A DNA stretch of 5,440 nucleotides, from contig JAMOPZ010000473.1 in the NCBI GenBank assembly GCA_027064245.1, positions 1 through 5,440 on the forward strand. Direction: 5' to 3'. Made by a program: the position numbers and the translations under genes. This stretch comes from Campylobacterales bacterium. Its GTDB lineage: Bacteria; Campylobacterota; Campylobacteria; Campylobacterales; Arcobacteraceae. Positions 1 to 5,440 of the stretch are shown in pieces (the first letter of the stretch is position 1; every line of letters begins with the position of its first letter). The notes under the pieces are model-generated. The model worked only from the letters and a program-made list of their open reading frames with translations, did not search any database and was not told the DNA's origin.

Positions 1-731
1 CCACCACCTAAGACTATACCAATACCTGCAGCACCTTTTGAGCTTAAAATTTTATTTTTAAATATATCAATATTTTTTGTACCCATTGATACTATTGCAC
101 TTGAGTTATACTTAAAAATATTATTTTTTACTACTATATTGCTTGAATTTGAAAAATGTAATGCAAACATACTATTTAAAAATTTATTATCTATAAAGTT
201 AGTATTATGAGAAAAGCTAACAACATTGTTTTTTATATTTTTTATAATATTATTTTCTACTATAGTATTATTACTATACCATATCTTTATACCACTACCT
301 TTTTGTTGTAATGGTAAAGTATCTATTGAACTTATAATATTATTTTTTATAAGAGTATGATTTGAAATAGCAAGATTTATACCATATAAGCAATCTTTTA
401 TAGTACAATTAATAATTTTACAATTGTTTGATTTTTCAAGTAAAATAGCACTATCAAGATTTTCAACTCTTTTGCCACTATTTACTATAATAAGATTTTT
501 TAAAACTACATTATTGCTTTTTATAGTAATAACAGTATTTTTTTTATCACCTTTAATAATACTTTGATCACCTTGTAAAACAATAGGTTTTGATATAATT
601 ATATTACCATTATAGGTAGTTTTAAAAAGTTTTATTGTTGAGTATGCAGGTGCTTTATCTATAGCATCTTGAAGTGAAATGGCATACAAAGTAGAGATAA
701 AAAATACAGTACTAAAAATAAAATATCTCAT
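1..731 (-). CDS. nosD: NosD-like periplasmic copper-maturation protein, 3' end outside the window
   Basis: 243 complete codons are visible, open to the left edge. The start at 731 is followed by a Sec signal (MRYFIFSTVFFISTLYA, cleavage near 17). The mature part opens with SLQDAIDKAP (19-28), as in NosD, then becomes a right-handed parallel beta-helix (CASH/pectate-lyase-like) made of Asn-rich turns: NNVVLKNLII (73-82), NNCKIINCTI (102-111), HTLIKNNII (125-133), SNNTIVENNII (153-163), SSNIVVKNNIF (196-206) and TKNIDIFKNKIL (218-229). The segments GIKIWYS (147-153), ALHFSNS (190-196) and KGAAGIGIVLGG (232-243) line up with characteristic NosD blocks. NosD works with NosF and NosY on copper insertion into NosZ. 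The sequence is divergent: Met/Tyr positions usual in HFMYS-like blocks are replaced. Location after the NosL-like gene is unusual. Another nosD may exist upstream, out of view. Confidence 0.8.
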   Translation of the reverse strand, partial: MRYFIFSTVFFISTLYAISLQDAIDKAPAYSTIKLFKTTYNGNIIISKPIVLQGDQSIIKGDKKNTVITIKSNNVVLKNLIIVNSGKRVENLDSAILLEKSNNCKIINCTIKDCLYGINLAISNHTLIKNNIISSIDTLPLQQKGSGIKIWYSNNTIVENNIIKNIKNNVVSFSHNTNFIDNKFLNSMFALHFSNSSNIVVKNNIFKYNSSAIVSMGTKNIDIFKNKILSSKGAAGIGIVLGG

Positions 732-739
732 ATTCTCTA

Positions 740-745
740 CCTTCT
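740..745 (-). promoter_or_regulatory. Ribosome binding site AGAAGG for the nosD-like gene
   Basis: AGAAGG is placed 8 nt before the ATG at 731, in the 24-nt gap after the mini-ORF stop. It supports the ATG at 731, directly ahead of a plausible signal peptide, as the start of the nosD-like gene. Confidence 0.55.
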
Positions 746-755
746 ATACAATTGA

Positions 756-884
756 TTAATAAAATCTATGAATCTCTTCCATAATATTTGCAAAAGTTAT
801 ACGACCTTTTTCATCTGTTTCACTTACTATATATCTATTTGAATCTAGCTCTATTTCTACATCTATTGGTGTTGGCTTGCTCAT
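756..884 (-). CDS. 42-residue mini-ORF resembling the N-terminal third of a PAS domain; possible remnant
   Basis: The product begins MSKPTPIDVEIELDSNRYIV and continues SETDEKGRITFAN, then ends IMEEIHRFY. The PTPI...EIELD...YIVSxTDxKGRITFAN pattern is what I recognise from the N-terminus of PAS-domain (Aer-like) signalling proteins of Campylobacterota, where it is normally followed by an EISGY segment and about 80 more residues. Here a stop comes early, and no continuation is seen before nosD. The ATG overlaps the preceding stop (TAATG), and a strong GGGAG lies 6 nt upstream, so it is probably translated. There is no signal peptide, so it would be cytoplasmic, unlike its neighbours. It could be a truncated PAS gene kept as a coupling peptide, or a genuine small protein. 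Existence of the ORF is clear; its function is unknown. Confidence 0.55.
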   Translation of the reverse strand: MSKPTPIDVEIELDSNRYIVSETDEKGRITFANIMEEIHRFY

Positions 885-1387
885 TATATACTCCCGTTTA
901 ATAATTTTATTAGTCCGTAATTTACTCTATCAAAGCTTAAAACTCTTGAACCATTATATTTTTTCATAAACTTTTTTGCTTCATTATATGATGAAAAAGC
1001 TGGTAGATCATCTCCTGATGGAGCTATCATTCTACTGCCATATACATAAAAAGCACCTTTTGCATCAATAGGTTTTAATGTATTAAAATCAGTTACAATT
1101 AACTGTAAAAAATCACTCTCTTTTTTTATATTTAAATCATACCATCTACCAGGTCTAAAATATAATTCAAACATAGATTTTGGTGATGAGAAAAGCAACT
1201 CTTTTCCACTGCTTAACTTTATTTTTGATACCCAAGATGGATATTGATAAAGTTTTAAGTGACGGATAAATCCTGTACTATTTTTATCATAATTTATCGT
1301 TAATTTTTGTTCCATATCTAACATTGTATTATTTGAAGCTAATAACAATGAAGAACCAAATAATAACCCTATAAATATTTTATTCAT
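884..1387 (-). CDS. NosL-family protein lacking all cysteines (second NosL-like protein)
   Basis: 167 residues. The N-terminus is a Sec signal peptide (hydrophobic 4-17, likely cleavage after ALAS-like LLLAS at 18) with no lipobox, so the product should be soluble in the periplasm. The second half matches the NosL domain well: IVTDFNTLKPIDAKGAFYVY (97-116), then APSGDDLPAF (122-131), a SYNEAKKFMKKYNG helix (133-146) and VLSFDRV (149-155). The metal site is not kept: there is not one cysteine in the protein, the CxM motif region reads MLDMEQKLT (22-30), and the Met of the PMG motif is Ser124. Met22, Met25, Met120 and His43 remain as possible ligands. It may be a partner, regulator or structural helper of the copper-delivery pathway and not a NosL-type Cu(I) chaperone. 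The AGGAG site overlaps the nosY stop; its own TAA overlaps the next ATG. Function is not established. Confidence 0.82.
   Translation of the reverse strand: MNKIFIGLLFGSSLLLASNNTMLDMEQKLTINYDKNSTGFIRHLKLYQYPSWVSKIKLSSGKELLFSSPKSMFELYFRPGRWYDLNIKKESDFLQLIVTDFNTLKPIDAKGAFYVYGSRMIAPSGDDLPAFSSYNEAKKFMKKYNGSRVLSFDRVNYGLIKLLNGSI
891..895 (-). promoter_or_regulatory. Ribosome binding site GGGAG for the PAS-like mini-ORF
   Basis: GGGAG lies within the last codons of the cysteine-free NosL-like gene, 6 nt before the ATG that overlaps that gene's stop. The spacing and purine content are good, and it is the main argument that the 42-codon ORF is translated and not a chance reading frame. Confidence 0.6.
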
Positions 1388-1395
1388 ATAAACTC

Positions 1396-2223
1396 CTATA
1401 CCAAATCTTTCTTTTTAAATATTTTAAAGCCTAAAAATGCAAATCCAATACCAAGTAATAAAGGATATCCAATAGACAATAAAACAAACATAGGTTGAGA
1501 TATTGCATCAAGTATATAGTATGCAACAGGTCCCATCACTGTAAGTTGTGGATCAAAAAGAGAGATAGCTGCAATTCTAAATATCTCCATAGGATTAGCC
1601 AATGCTATACCTATAATTAATCCTTCATTTACTCTATCTTGCATCATAAGTGAAATAAGAGCTATATCTATAAAAGCTAAAAGTAATATCCATATAAAAA
1701 ATGCAATTCCTAAAGCAACTTCACTTGACTTTACAAATGATGATATAAAAAATGCTATACCTAAAAATGCACTACTCATAGAAAAAAGTAACCCAATATA
1801 AAGTAAAAATATATCCCAAGGAATAGCAGCACCTTTTGTTACACCATAAATTACAGCAATTATCATAGCAAAAACTACAGGGATATAAACAGTTATAAAT
1901 CTACCAATTATTTTACCCCAATAATACTCTTTTAAAGATATAGGAAATGAAAGCATATACTCTAATACATGACTATCTCTATCTCCTGAAATTGACCTAA
2001 CAGTTGTAATAAGTATAAAAATAGGCAATATAACAATAGTTACTTGTATATACATAAGAAGTAATCTACTAAGCCCTGAAAATCCCATAACTTGAGATTC
2101 TGTAACTCCTGCTATAAAAAATAGTGCTATCATACCACCAAATACAACAGAATATATCAAAAACCATCTAGCTCGTATAGACTCTTTTAGATCTAAAAAT
2201 GCTATTAAATATAAATTTTTCAT
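1396..2223 (-). CDS. nosY: NosY, membrane permease of the NosDFY ABC complex
   Basis: 275-residue integral membrane protein, close to the usual NosY length. Six hydrophobic segments can be placed at about 20-39, 57-75, 106-127, 137-160, 168-192 and 244-267, fitting the ABC-2 permease fold. The cytoplasmic stretch between the second and third segments (about 78-105) contains the conserved RSISGDRDSHVLEYMLSFP region typical of ABC-2/NosY permeases, where the coupling helix meets the ATPase. The loop at about 193-243 is the longest periplasmic region and is a candidate NosD contact. With NosF it forms the machine that, together with NosD, acts in CuZ assembly. It begins in the nosL stop (ATGA) and ends 8 nt before the next gene, whose AGGAG site overlaps its TAG stop. 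Confidence 0.9.
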   Translation of the reverse strand: MKNLYLIAFLDLKESIRARWFLIYSVVFGGMIALFFIAGVTESQVMGFSGLSRLLLMYIQVTIVILPIFILITTVRSISGDRDSHVLEYMLSFPISLKEYYWGKIIGRFITVYIPVVFAMIIAVIYGVTKGAAIPWDIFLLYIGLLFSMSSAFLGIAFFISSFVKSSEVALGIAFFIWILLLAFIDIALISLMMQDRVNEGLIIGIALANPMEIFRIAAISLFDPQLTVMGPVAYYILDAISQPMFVLLSIGYPLLLGIGFAFLGFKIFKKKDLV

Positions 2224-2681
2224 TGATTTGCCTTTTTTAATTGTGGATTTTGCATAGTTTCACCCCTTAGGATTCTAAGTCTTGCTTCATCATAAGTAAT
2301 ATAATGTTTTGAACTATCTTTTTTTTCATGTGCGCCAAAACCATAATCCATAGGTGTTCTACTAGTAGTATCATACCAAGCTTTTTTTGCATCTATAAAC
2401 TTACCTGTATTAATATCAGTAATATAAATAATTGCTTCTTTTTCCCACTGTATATCATTGTCTTGAAACCAAAGCACAACACACCCTAGATCATCAAACA
2501 TATATGATCTTCCATTTTTTGGATCTATTACTTGTGCTGCATGATTTCTATCGCTTACTACCATTTTACATCGTTCACACATATCACGATCCCAATGAAC
2601 CTCATGAAGACCTTTTTTTACCTCTTTATCACAACCTGTAAATAAAAATAAAACTACAAAAATATATAATAAAAATTTCAT
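2220..2681 (-). CDS. nosL: NosL, copper-binding lipoprotein chaperone
   Basis: 153-residue periplasmic lipoprotein. Residues 1-16 form a hydrophobic signal ending in the lipobox LFTGC, with Cys17 as the lipidated residue. The metal site motif MCERCKM lies at 34-40 (Cys35, Cys38, Met40). It is followed by the NosL core: HAAQVIDPKNGRSYMFDD, then Cys67, then ITDINTGKFIDAKKAWY and TPMDYGFGA with Met111. NosL is known as a Cu(I)-binding protein that delivers copper to NosDFY and NosZ; Cys and Met ligands equivalent to Cys38, Met40 and Met111 are plausible here. A GTAGGGAT ribosome binding site overlaps the nosF stop. The TGA overlaps the nosY ATG as ATGA, so nosL and nosY are probably translationally coupled. 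The order F-L-Y differs from the common D-F-Y-L arrangement. Confidence 0.9.
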   Translation of the reverse strand: MKFLLYIFVVLFLFTGCDKEVKKGLHEVHWDRDMCERCKMVVSDRNHAAQVIDPKNGRSYMFDDLGCVVLWFQDNDIQWEKEAIIYITDINTGKFIDAKKAWYDTTSRTPMDYGFGAHEKKDSSKHYITYDEARLRILRGETMQNPQLKKANQ

Positions 2682-2692
2682 ACTATATATCC

Positions 2693-3331
2693 CTACATCC
2701 TATCATCTGAGACAATTTTACCAAGATCCATATAGATCTGTCTGTTTACTAAACTTTGTACCTCTTCTAATCTATGGGTTACAAAAAGTAAAATTTTATT
2801 ATCTTCATTTTGTTTAAGAAGTTTATAAAAATCATCTCGTGCTTTTGGATCAAGATTTGCAGTTGGTTCATCATAAATAATAATATCACTTTTTTTAGCT
2901 AAACTAATAGCTATAAGAAGTTTTTGCTTCATACCACCACTTAATTTAAAAAAAGATTTATTCATATTGTTTTGAATATCTAATTTCATCTGATTTGCAT
3001 ATGAGATAATATCATCTTTTTTTACATCACTGCTAGCACATATATATGCTATAAGCTCTGAGATACTAAGCTTAATAGGAGGTGGAAGTTGAGGTACAAA
3101 ACTTATATGTTCTAATACTTTGGTTCTTTCTTTTATAGGATCAAATCCATTTACAAGAACTCTTCCACTAGTAGGATGATAGTAACCTAAAATTGAGCGA
3201 ATTAGTGTAGTTTTTCCAGCTCCATTTGCACCCATAAGTGCCACACTATCTCCTTTTTTAAAATCACAAGTGATCTTATCTAAAGAGATATGAGAATCAA
3301 ATTTTTTTGTTAAATTTAAAATATTTATCAT
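2693..3331 (-). CDS. nosF: NosF, ABC transporter ATP-binding protein of the NosDFY complex
   Basis: 212-residue ATPase that powers the NosFY complex, needed to mature the copper centres of NosZ. The complete nucleotide-binding domain is visible: Walker A GANGAGKT (34-41), Q-loop Gln81 in FVPQ, ABC signature LSGGM (130-134), Walker B IIIYDEP (150-156, catalytic Glu155), D-loop Asp161 and switch His186 in THRLEE. The protein ends about 25 residues after the H-loop, so it lacks the C-terminal extension found in the roughly 300-residue NosF proteins of Pseudomonas-type clusters. It starts inside the nosH stop (ATGA). Its own stop is 11 nt before nosL. The partner permease NosY is separated from it by nosL. 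A generic ABC ATPase would look alike; the neighbours decide the name. Confidence 0.9.
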   Translation of the reverse strand: MINILNLTKKFDSHISLDKITCDFKKGDSVALMGANGAGKTTLIRSILGYYHPTSGRVLVNGFDPIKERTKVLEHISFVPQLPPPIKLSISELIAYICASSDVKKDDIISYANQMKLDIQNNMNKSFFKLSGGMKQKLLIAISLAKKSDIIIYDEPTANLDPKARDDFYKLLKQNEDNKILLFVTHRLEEVQSLVNRQIYMDLGKIVSDDRM

Positions 3332-4233
3332 ACTAAACTTTTTAACCTAAAATCAAATTTTAATGCATCTTTATGGCACACATCTATACATCTTCCACAT
3401 AGTGTACAATCAGCTCCAGTAATATATTGCTCTTTTATACCTTTTTCACTTATTTGTTTTTTATATTTTGCTTTTGTTATCTCTAAAACTTGATTTTCAA
3501 AACAAACATCATGACAAACCATACAGCTATCACAGTTATCATTCCATTGTACTCTTAAAGCTGAAACTTTTCCTATCATACCATAAGTTGTACCAATTGG
3601 ACATATATAACTACACCAAGCTCTTCTTGAATAAAATACCTCAATAAGAAATACTACAAGCACCCATACTAAAGTTAAACTCCATCCATAAGCTATAAAT
3701 CTACTCATGATTCCAACGACACTAAATGTTTCAAATACTAAATATCCACTTGTTGCTGCAAAAAGTAAAAACATTCCCCAAAAGATATATTTTACCCTAT
3801 GATCAAATTTTCTCTCTTTTATAATTTTTTTAGCTACAAGTTTATTATGTAATTTTTCACCAATTTCACTTAATATTCCATATGGACATACCCAAGCACA
3901 ATAACTTCTTCCACCTACAAGTAGATAAAAAAGTATAATTGTACTAACACCTATAATTATATTAATATGTATATGATGTTCAGCTGCTAACATCTCTAAA
4001 GTTGTAAAAACATCTATAAGGTGAAAACCTAAAAATCTAGATCCATTTAAAGTACCCTCAAGTGTTTGGATATCTATTGCAAATGATAGGAAGAATAATA
4101 AATGGATAGATATTACTAAAATCCATCGTTTCATCCTATAACTAAACTTCTTTTTACCATCTTTTGTTGTTTCAAAAAATGTTGACCAAAAAGTTGTATT
4201 TTTTATTGTTTCCCTGTTGTTGTACTTATCCAT
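3328..4233 (-). CDS. nosH: NosH, NapH-like membrane ferredoxin-type protein
   Basis: 301-residue inner-membrane iron-sulfur protein of the NapH/NosH/CcoG-like family. About four transmembrane segments are visible (roughly 36-54, 90-107, 148-165, 185-202). Two CxxxCP motifs follow membrane segments: Cys112/Cys116 and Cys207/Cys211, a hallmark of the NapH and NosR C-terminal family. The C-terminus carries two cytoplasmic [4Fe-4S] ferredoxin motifs of the CxxCxxCxxxC form: Cys234/237/240/244 and Cys276/279/282/286. In NapGH systems the pair oxidises menaquinol and passes electrons to a periplasmic partner; NosGH is proposed to do the same for N2O reductase, replacing NosR of clade I. The order directly after nosC1-nosC2 distinguishes it from napH, which would lie with napA/napG. 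The start has AGGAT upstream. Its TGA overlaps the nosF ATG in an ATGA arrangement. All expected cysteines are present. Confidence 0.9.
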   Translation of the reverse strand: MDKYNNRETIKNTTFWSTFFETTKDGKKKFSYRMKRWILVISIHLLFFLSFAIDIQTLEGTLNGSRFLGFHLIDVFTTLEMLAAEHHIHINIIIGVSTIILFYLLVGGRSYCAWVCPYGILSEIGEKLHNKLVAKKIIKERKFDHRVKYIFWGMFLLFAATSGYLVFETFSVVGIMSRFIAYGWSLTLVWVLVVFLIEVFYSRRAWCSYICPIGTTYGMIGKVSALRVQWNDNCDSCMVCHDVCFENQVLEITKAKYKKQISEKGIKEQYITGADCTLCGRCIDVCHKDALKFDFRLKSLV

Positions 4234-4259
4234 TATCTTATCCTAATATTTTACTTTAC

Positions 4260-4757
4260 TTATTTAAGTGCCGCTTTTCTTGAAGGAAACTCACTTATCT
4301 CTTTTGCAAATCTTTTTAAATCATCTTGATTTAGATGCATTAAAAGACCTTTCATAATCATATTTTCTTTTCTTCCTGCTTTAAAGTCATCAAGCTTTTT
4401 ATATATCTCTTGTTCACTTTGACCAAATAGTTTAGGACCCATAAGTTTTTTACCATATTGCATACCACTTCCATCAACACCATGACAAGAAGAACATTTA
4501 CTTTTATATTCATCACTTACTTTAAAGCCACCAACATTTCCTGCTTTTTCTCTAAGTGCATTTAATGCTTCATCCTCTTTTTGTCTATCTGATTTCTCTT
4601 TTGGTGCATTATTTTTATTTGTAGTAGCTGTTCTATTACCTATATCTTTAATAATTTTACCAGCTTCTCCACCATTGTATGCACCTCCTGTTGAATACAC
4701 TAAACCCATTATACCAAATGTGATTAGAGTACAAATTCCTGCTATTATATTTTTCAT
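4260..4757 (-). CDS. nosC2: NosC2-like monohaem c-type cytochrome, membrane-anchored
   Basis: 165-residue cytochrome c, second of the tandem pair. Residues 3-22 are a hydrophobic N-terminal segment that works as a signal anchor or cleaved Sec signal; no lipobox cysteine follows, so unlike NosC1 it is not an obvious lipoprotein. A charged linker spans about 30-80. The haem site is CSSCH at 88-92, followed by a GxxGSG-like loop, GPKLFG at 107-112 and a Met-rich stretch (Met133, Met135, Met140). Met135 aligns with Met173 of NosC1 and is the best axial ligand candidate. The domain shares IYxK, FKxG and EIxEF motifs with NosC1, evidence of duplication. Its role is inferred from the neighbours: periplasmic electron transfer from NosGH towards NosZ. 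Its ATG overlaps the nosC1 stop by one base, with AAGGGG upstream, so translation is probably coupled. nosH begins 26 nt after its stop. Confidence 0.88.
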   Translation of the reverse strand: MKNIIAGICTLITFGIMGLVYSTGGAYNGGEAGKIIKDIGNRTATTNKNNAPKEKSDRQKEDEALNALREKAGNVGGFKVSDEYKSKCSSCHGVDGSGMQYGKKLMGPKLFGQSEQEIYKKLDDFKAGRKENMIMKGLLMHLNQDDLKRFAKEISEFPSRKAALK

Positions 4758-5374
4758 TATCTACCCCTTAATTTTTGTACTTGCTTATTGAATTCATATA
4801 TTTCATTAGCTATAGTTTTTATCTCTTTATTATCCATATGTTTTATTAAATCACTCATAAGTGGATTTGATTTTACACCTGTTTTAAACTCTATAATTTT
4901 ATTATAAATATATGATGCATCTTTTCCTAAAAGTGATGGCCCTAATACTCCATTTGCATAGTCATCATGACAAGCTGAACATTTTAGTCTAAATGTAGAA
5001 CTAAGTTGTCTAGCTATCAATGATACTTGCACTCTTTCATAAGGACTTCTTATATGAGAATAAGCATCCAAAACAGTTCTTGGTCTTACTCTTACATCTG
5101 CATCTTTATTTGCAGGTTCGGCATCTTGTGAATATTCACTTTTTTCACCATAATCATAATAAAAAGATTTTGCATTTTTACTAGTTGATTTTTTATCATC
5201 TTTTACTTCTACTTTTATCTCTTTTGTATTATTTGTAACAATCTCTATTTTTGGAGATAAAGTTTTAGTAGCTGTTTTTTCCTCTTTTGACTCTTTTTTA
5301 TCTGAGCACCCACTAAAAGATACACTAATAGCTAAAAAAGTTATCAAACTAAGATTTGTTAGGTTTTTGAACAT
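4757..5374 (-). CDS. nosC1: NosC1-like monohaem c-type cytochrome, lipoprotein
   Basis: Predicted 205-residue periplasmic electron carrier for N2O reduction. The N-terminus is a lipoprotein signal: hydrophobic residues 8-20, then a lipobox-like SFSGC with Cys23 as the lipidation site. Residues 24 to about 125 form a highly charged, Lys/Glu/Asp-rich linker without obvious fold, which could let a membrane-tethered haem domain reach its partners. The C-terminal 75 residues are a small cytochrome c domain: CSACH at 132-136 binds haem, GPSLLG follows at 145-150, and Met173 is the likely sixth haem ligand because it aligns with a Met in the next gene's product. It is clearly paralogous to NosC2. 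In known Campylobacterota clusters nosC1 and nosC2 sit between nosG and nosH, and are thought to connect the quinol-oxidising NosGH to NosZ. The start follows AAGGAG. The stop overlaps the nosC2 start (TAATG). Confidence 0.88.
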   Translation of the reverse strand: MFKNLTNLSLITFLAISVSFSGCSDKKESKEEKTATKTLSPKIEIVTNNTKEIKVEVKDDKKSTSKNAKSFYYDYGEKSEYSQDAEPANKDADVRVRPRTVLDAYSHIRSPYERVQVSLIARQLSSTFRLKCSACHDDYANGVLGPSLLGKDASYIYNKIIEFKTGVKSNPLMSDLIKHMDNKEIKTIANEIYEFNKQVQKLRGR

Positions 5375-5383
5375 ATAAACTCC

Positions 5384-5440
5384 TTAAGCTTTATAATAAT
5401 CTTCATATTTAGCTCTAGGCTTAACCACAATAGATGGAGT
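5384..5440 (-). CDS. 3' end of an upstream nos-cluster gene (18 codons visible), possibly nosG
   Basis: Only the last 18 codons and a TAA stop lie in the window; the gene continues beyond the right edge. The visible tail is TPSIVVKPRAKYEDYYKA, hydrophilic and rich in Lys and Tyr, with no cysteine or recognisable motif. The frame is open to the edge. The stop overlaps an AAGGAG ribosome binding site for nosC1, which starts 9 nt downstream, so the two genes are very probably co-transcribed. In Campylobacterota nos clusters the gene just before nosC1 is usually nosG, a NapG-like periplasmic iron-sulfur protein that partners NosH. That assignment rests on gene order alone; the tail itself could belong to another nos protein. 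Confidence 0.6.
   Translation of the reverse strand, partial: TPSIVVKPRAKYEDYYKA

Noticed and set aside
1..731. Asn/Ile/Lys-rich, AATAATATT-like repeated stretches read as DNA repeats or a non-coding AT-rich region
   Set aside because: The minus-strand frame is open through the whole stretch, and the periodicity is explained by the repeated beta-helix turns of the NosD-like protein.
2432..2641. 69-codon plus-strand ORF
   Set aside because: It lies entirely antisense to nosL, its translation shows no domain or signal, and every other gene reads on the minus strand. It is a shadow of the nosL coding sequence.
3328..4233. Assignment as napH of periplasmic nitrate reductase
   Set aside because: The family is the same, but the flanking nosC1-nosC2 and nosF-nosL-nosY genes place it in the N2O reductase cluster.
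4234..4259. Possible promoter or hairpin in the longest nosC2-nosH gap
   Set aside because: The 26 nt are AT-rich but contain no convincing inverted repeat or paired -35/-10 boxes beyond chance, only an AGGAT ribosome binding site.

Overview
The window is a tightly packed, single-strand operon fragment. Every gene reads on the minus strand, so transcription runs from high to low coordinates. It is the middle and 3' part of a nitrous oxide reductase maturation and electron-transfer (nos) cluster of the clade II (atypical) type. In reading order it holds: the end of an upstream gene (possibly nosG), two small c-type cytochromes (nosC1, nosC2), nosH, nosF, nosL, nosY, a second NosL-like gene, a 42-codon PAS-like mini-ORF, and the start of a nosD-family gene that leaves the window at position 1. 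nosZ and nosB are not in view.

The DNA is strongly AT-rich, with many AAA, AAT and ATA codons. The nosC1-C2-H-F block matches the layout I know from Campylobacterota (Wolinella, Sulfurimonas and relatives: nosZ-B-D-G-C1-C2-H-F-Y-L). A denitrifying or N2O-respiring Campylobacterota such as an Arcobacter- or Sulfurimonas-like organism is therefore the best inference. The genus cannot be fixed from this window.

How the genes fit together: NosG/NosH (NapGH-like iron-sulfur proteins) probably take electrons from menaquinol. The two monohaem cytochromes carry electrons across the periplasm towards NosZ. NosF (ATPase) and NosY (membrane permease) form the ABC complex that, with periplasmic NosD, helps assemble the copper clusters of NosZ. 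NosL is the lipoprotein copper chaperone that feeds this complex.

The genes are separated by 26 nt or less, and several stops overlap the next start (ATGA at nosH/nosF and nosL/nosY; TAATG at nosC1/nosC2 and nosL-like/mini-ORF). This points to one transcript with translational coupling. No promoter, terminator, RNA gene, mobile element or CRISPR array is visible, and there is no non-coding stretch of more than 26 bases.

The less ordinary part is the 3' end (positions 1-1387): a NosL-fold protein with no cysteine at all, a coupled mini-ORF that looks like the first third of a PAS sensor domain, and a divergent NosD placed at the end of the cluster instead of in its usual position upstream.
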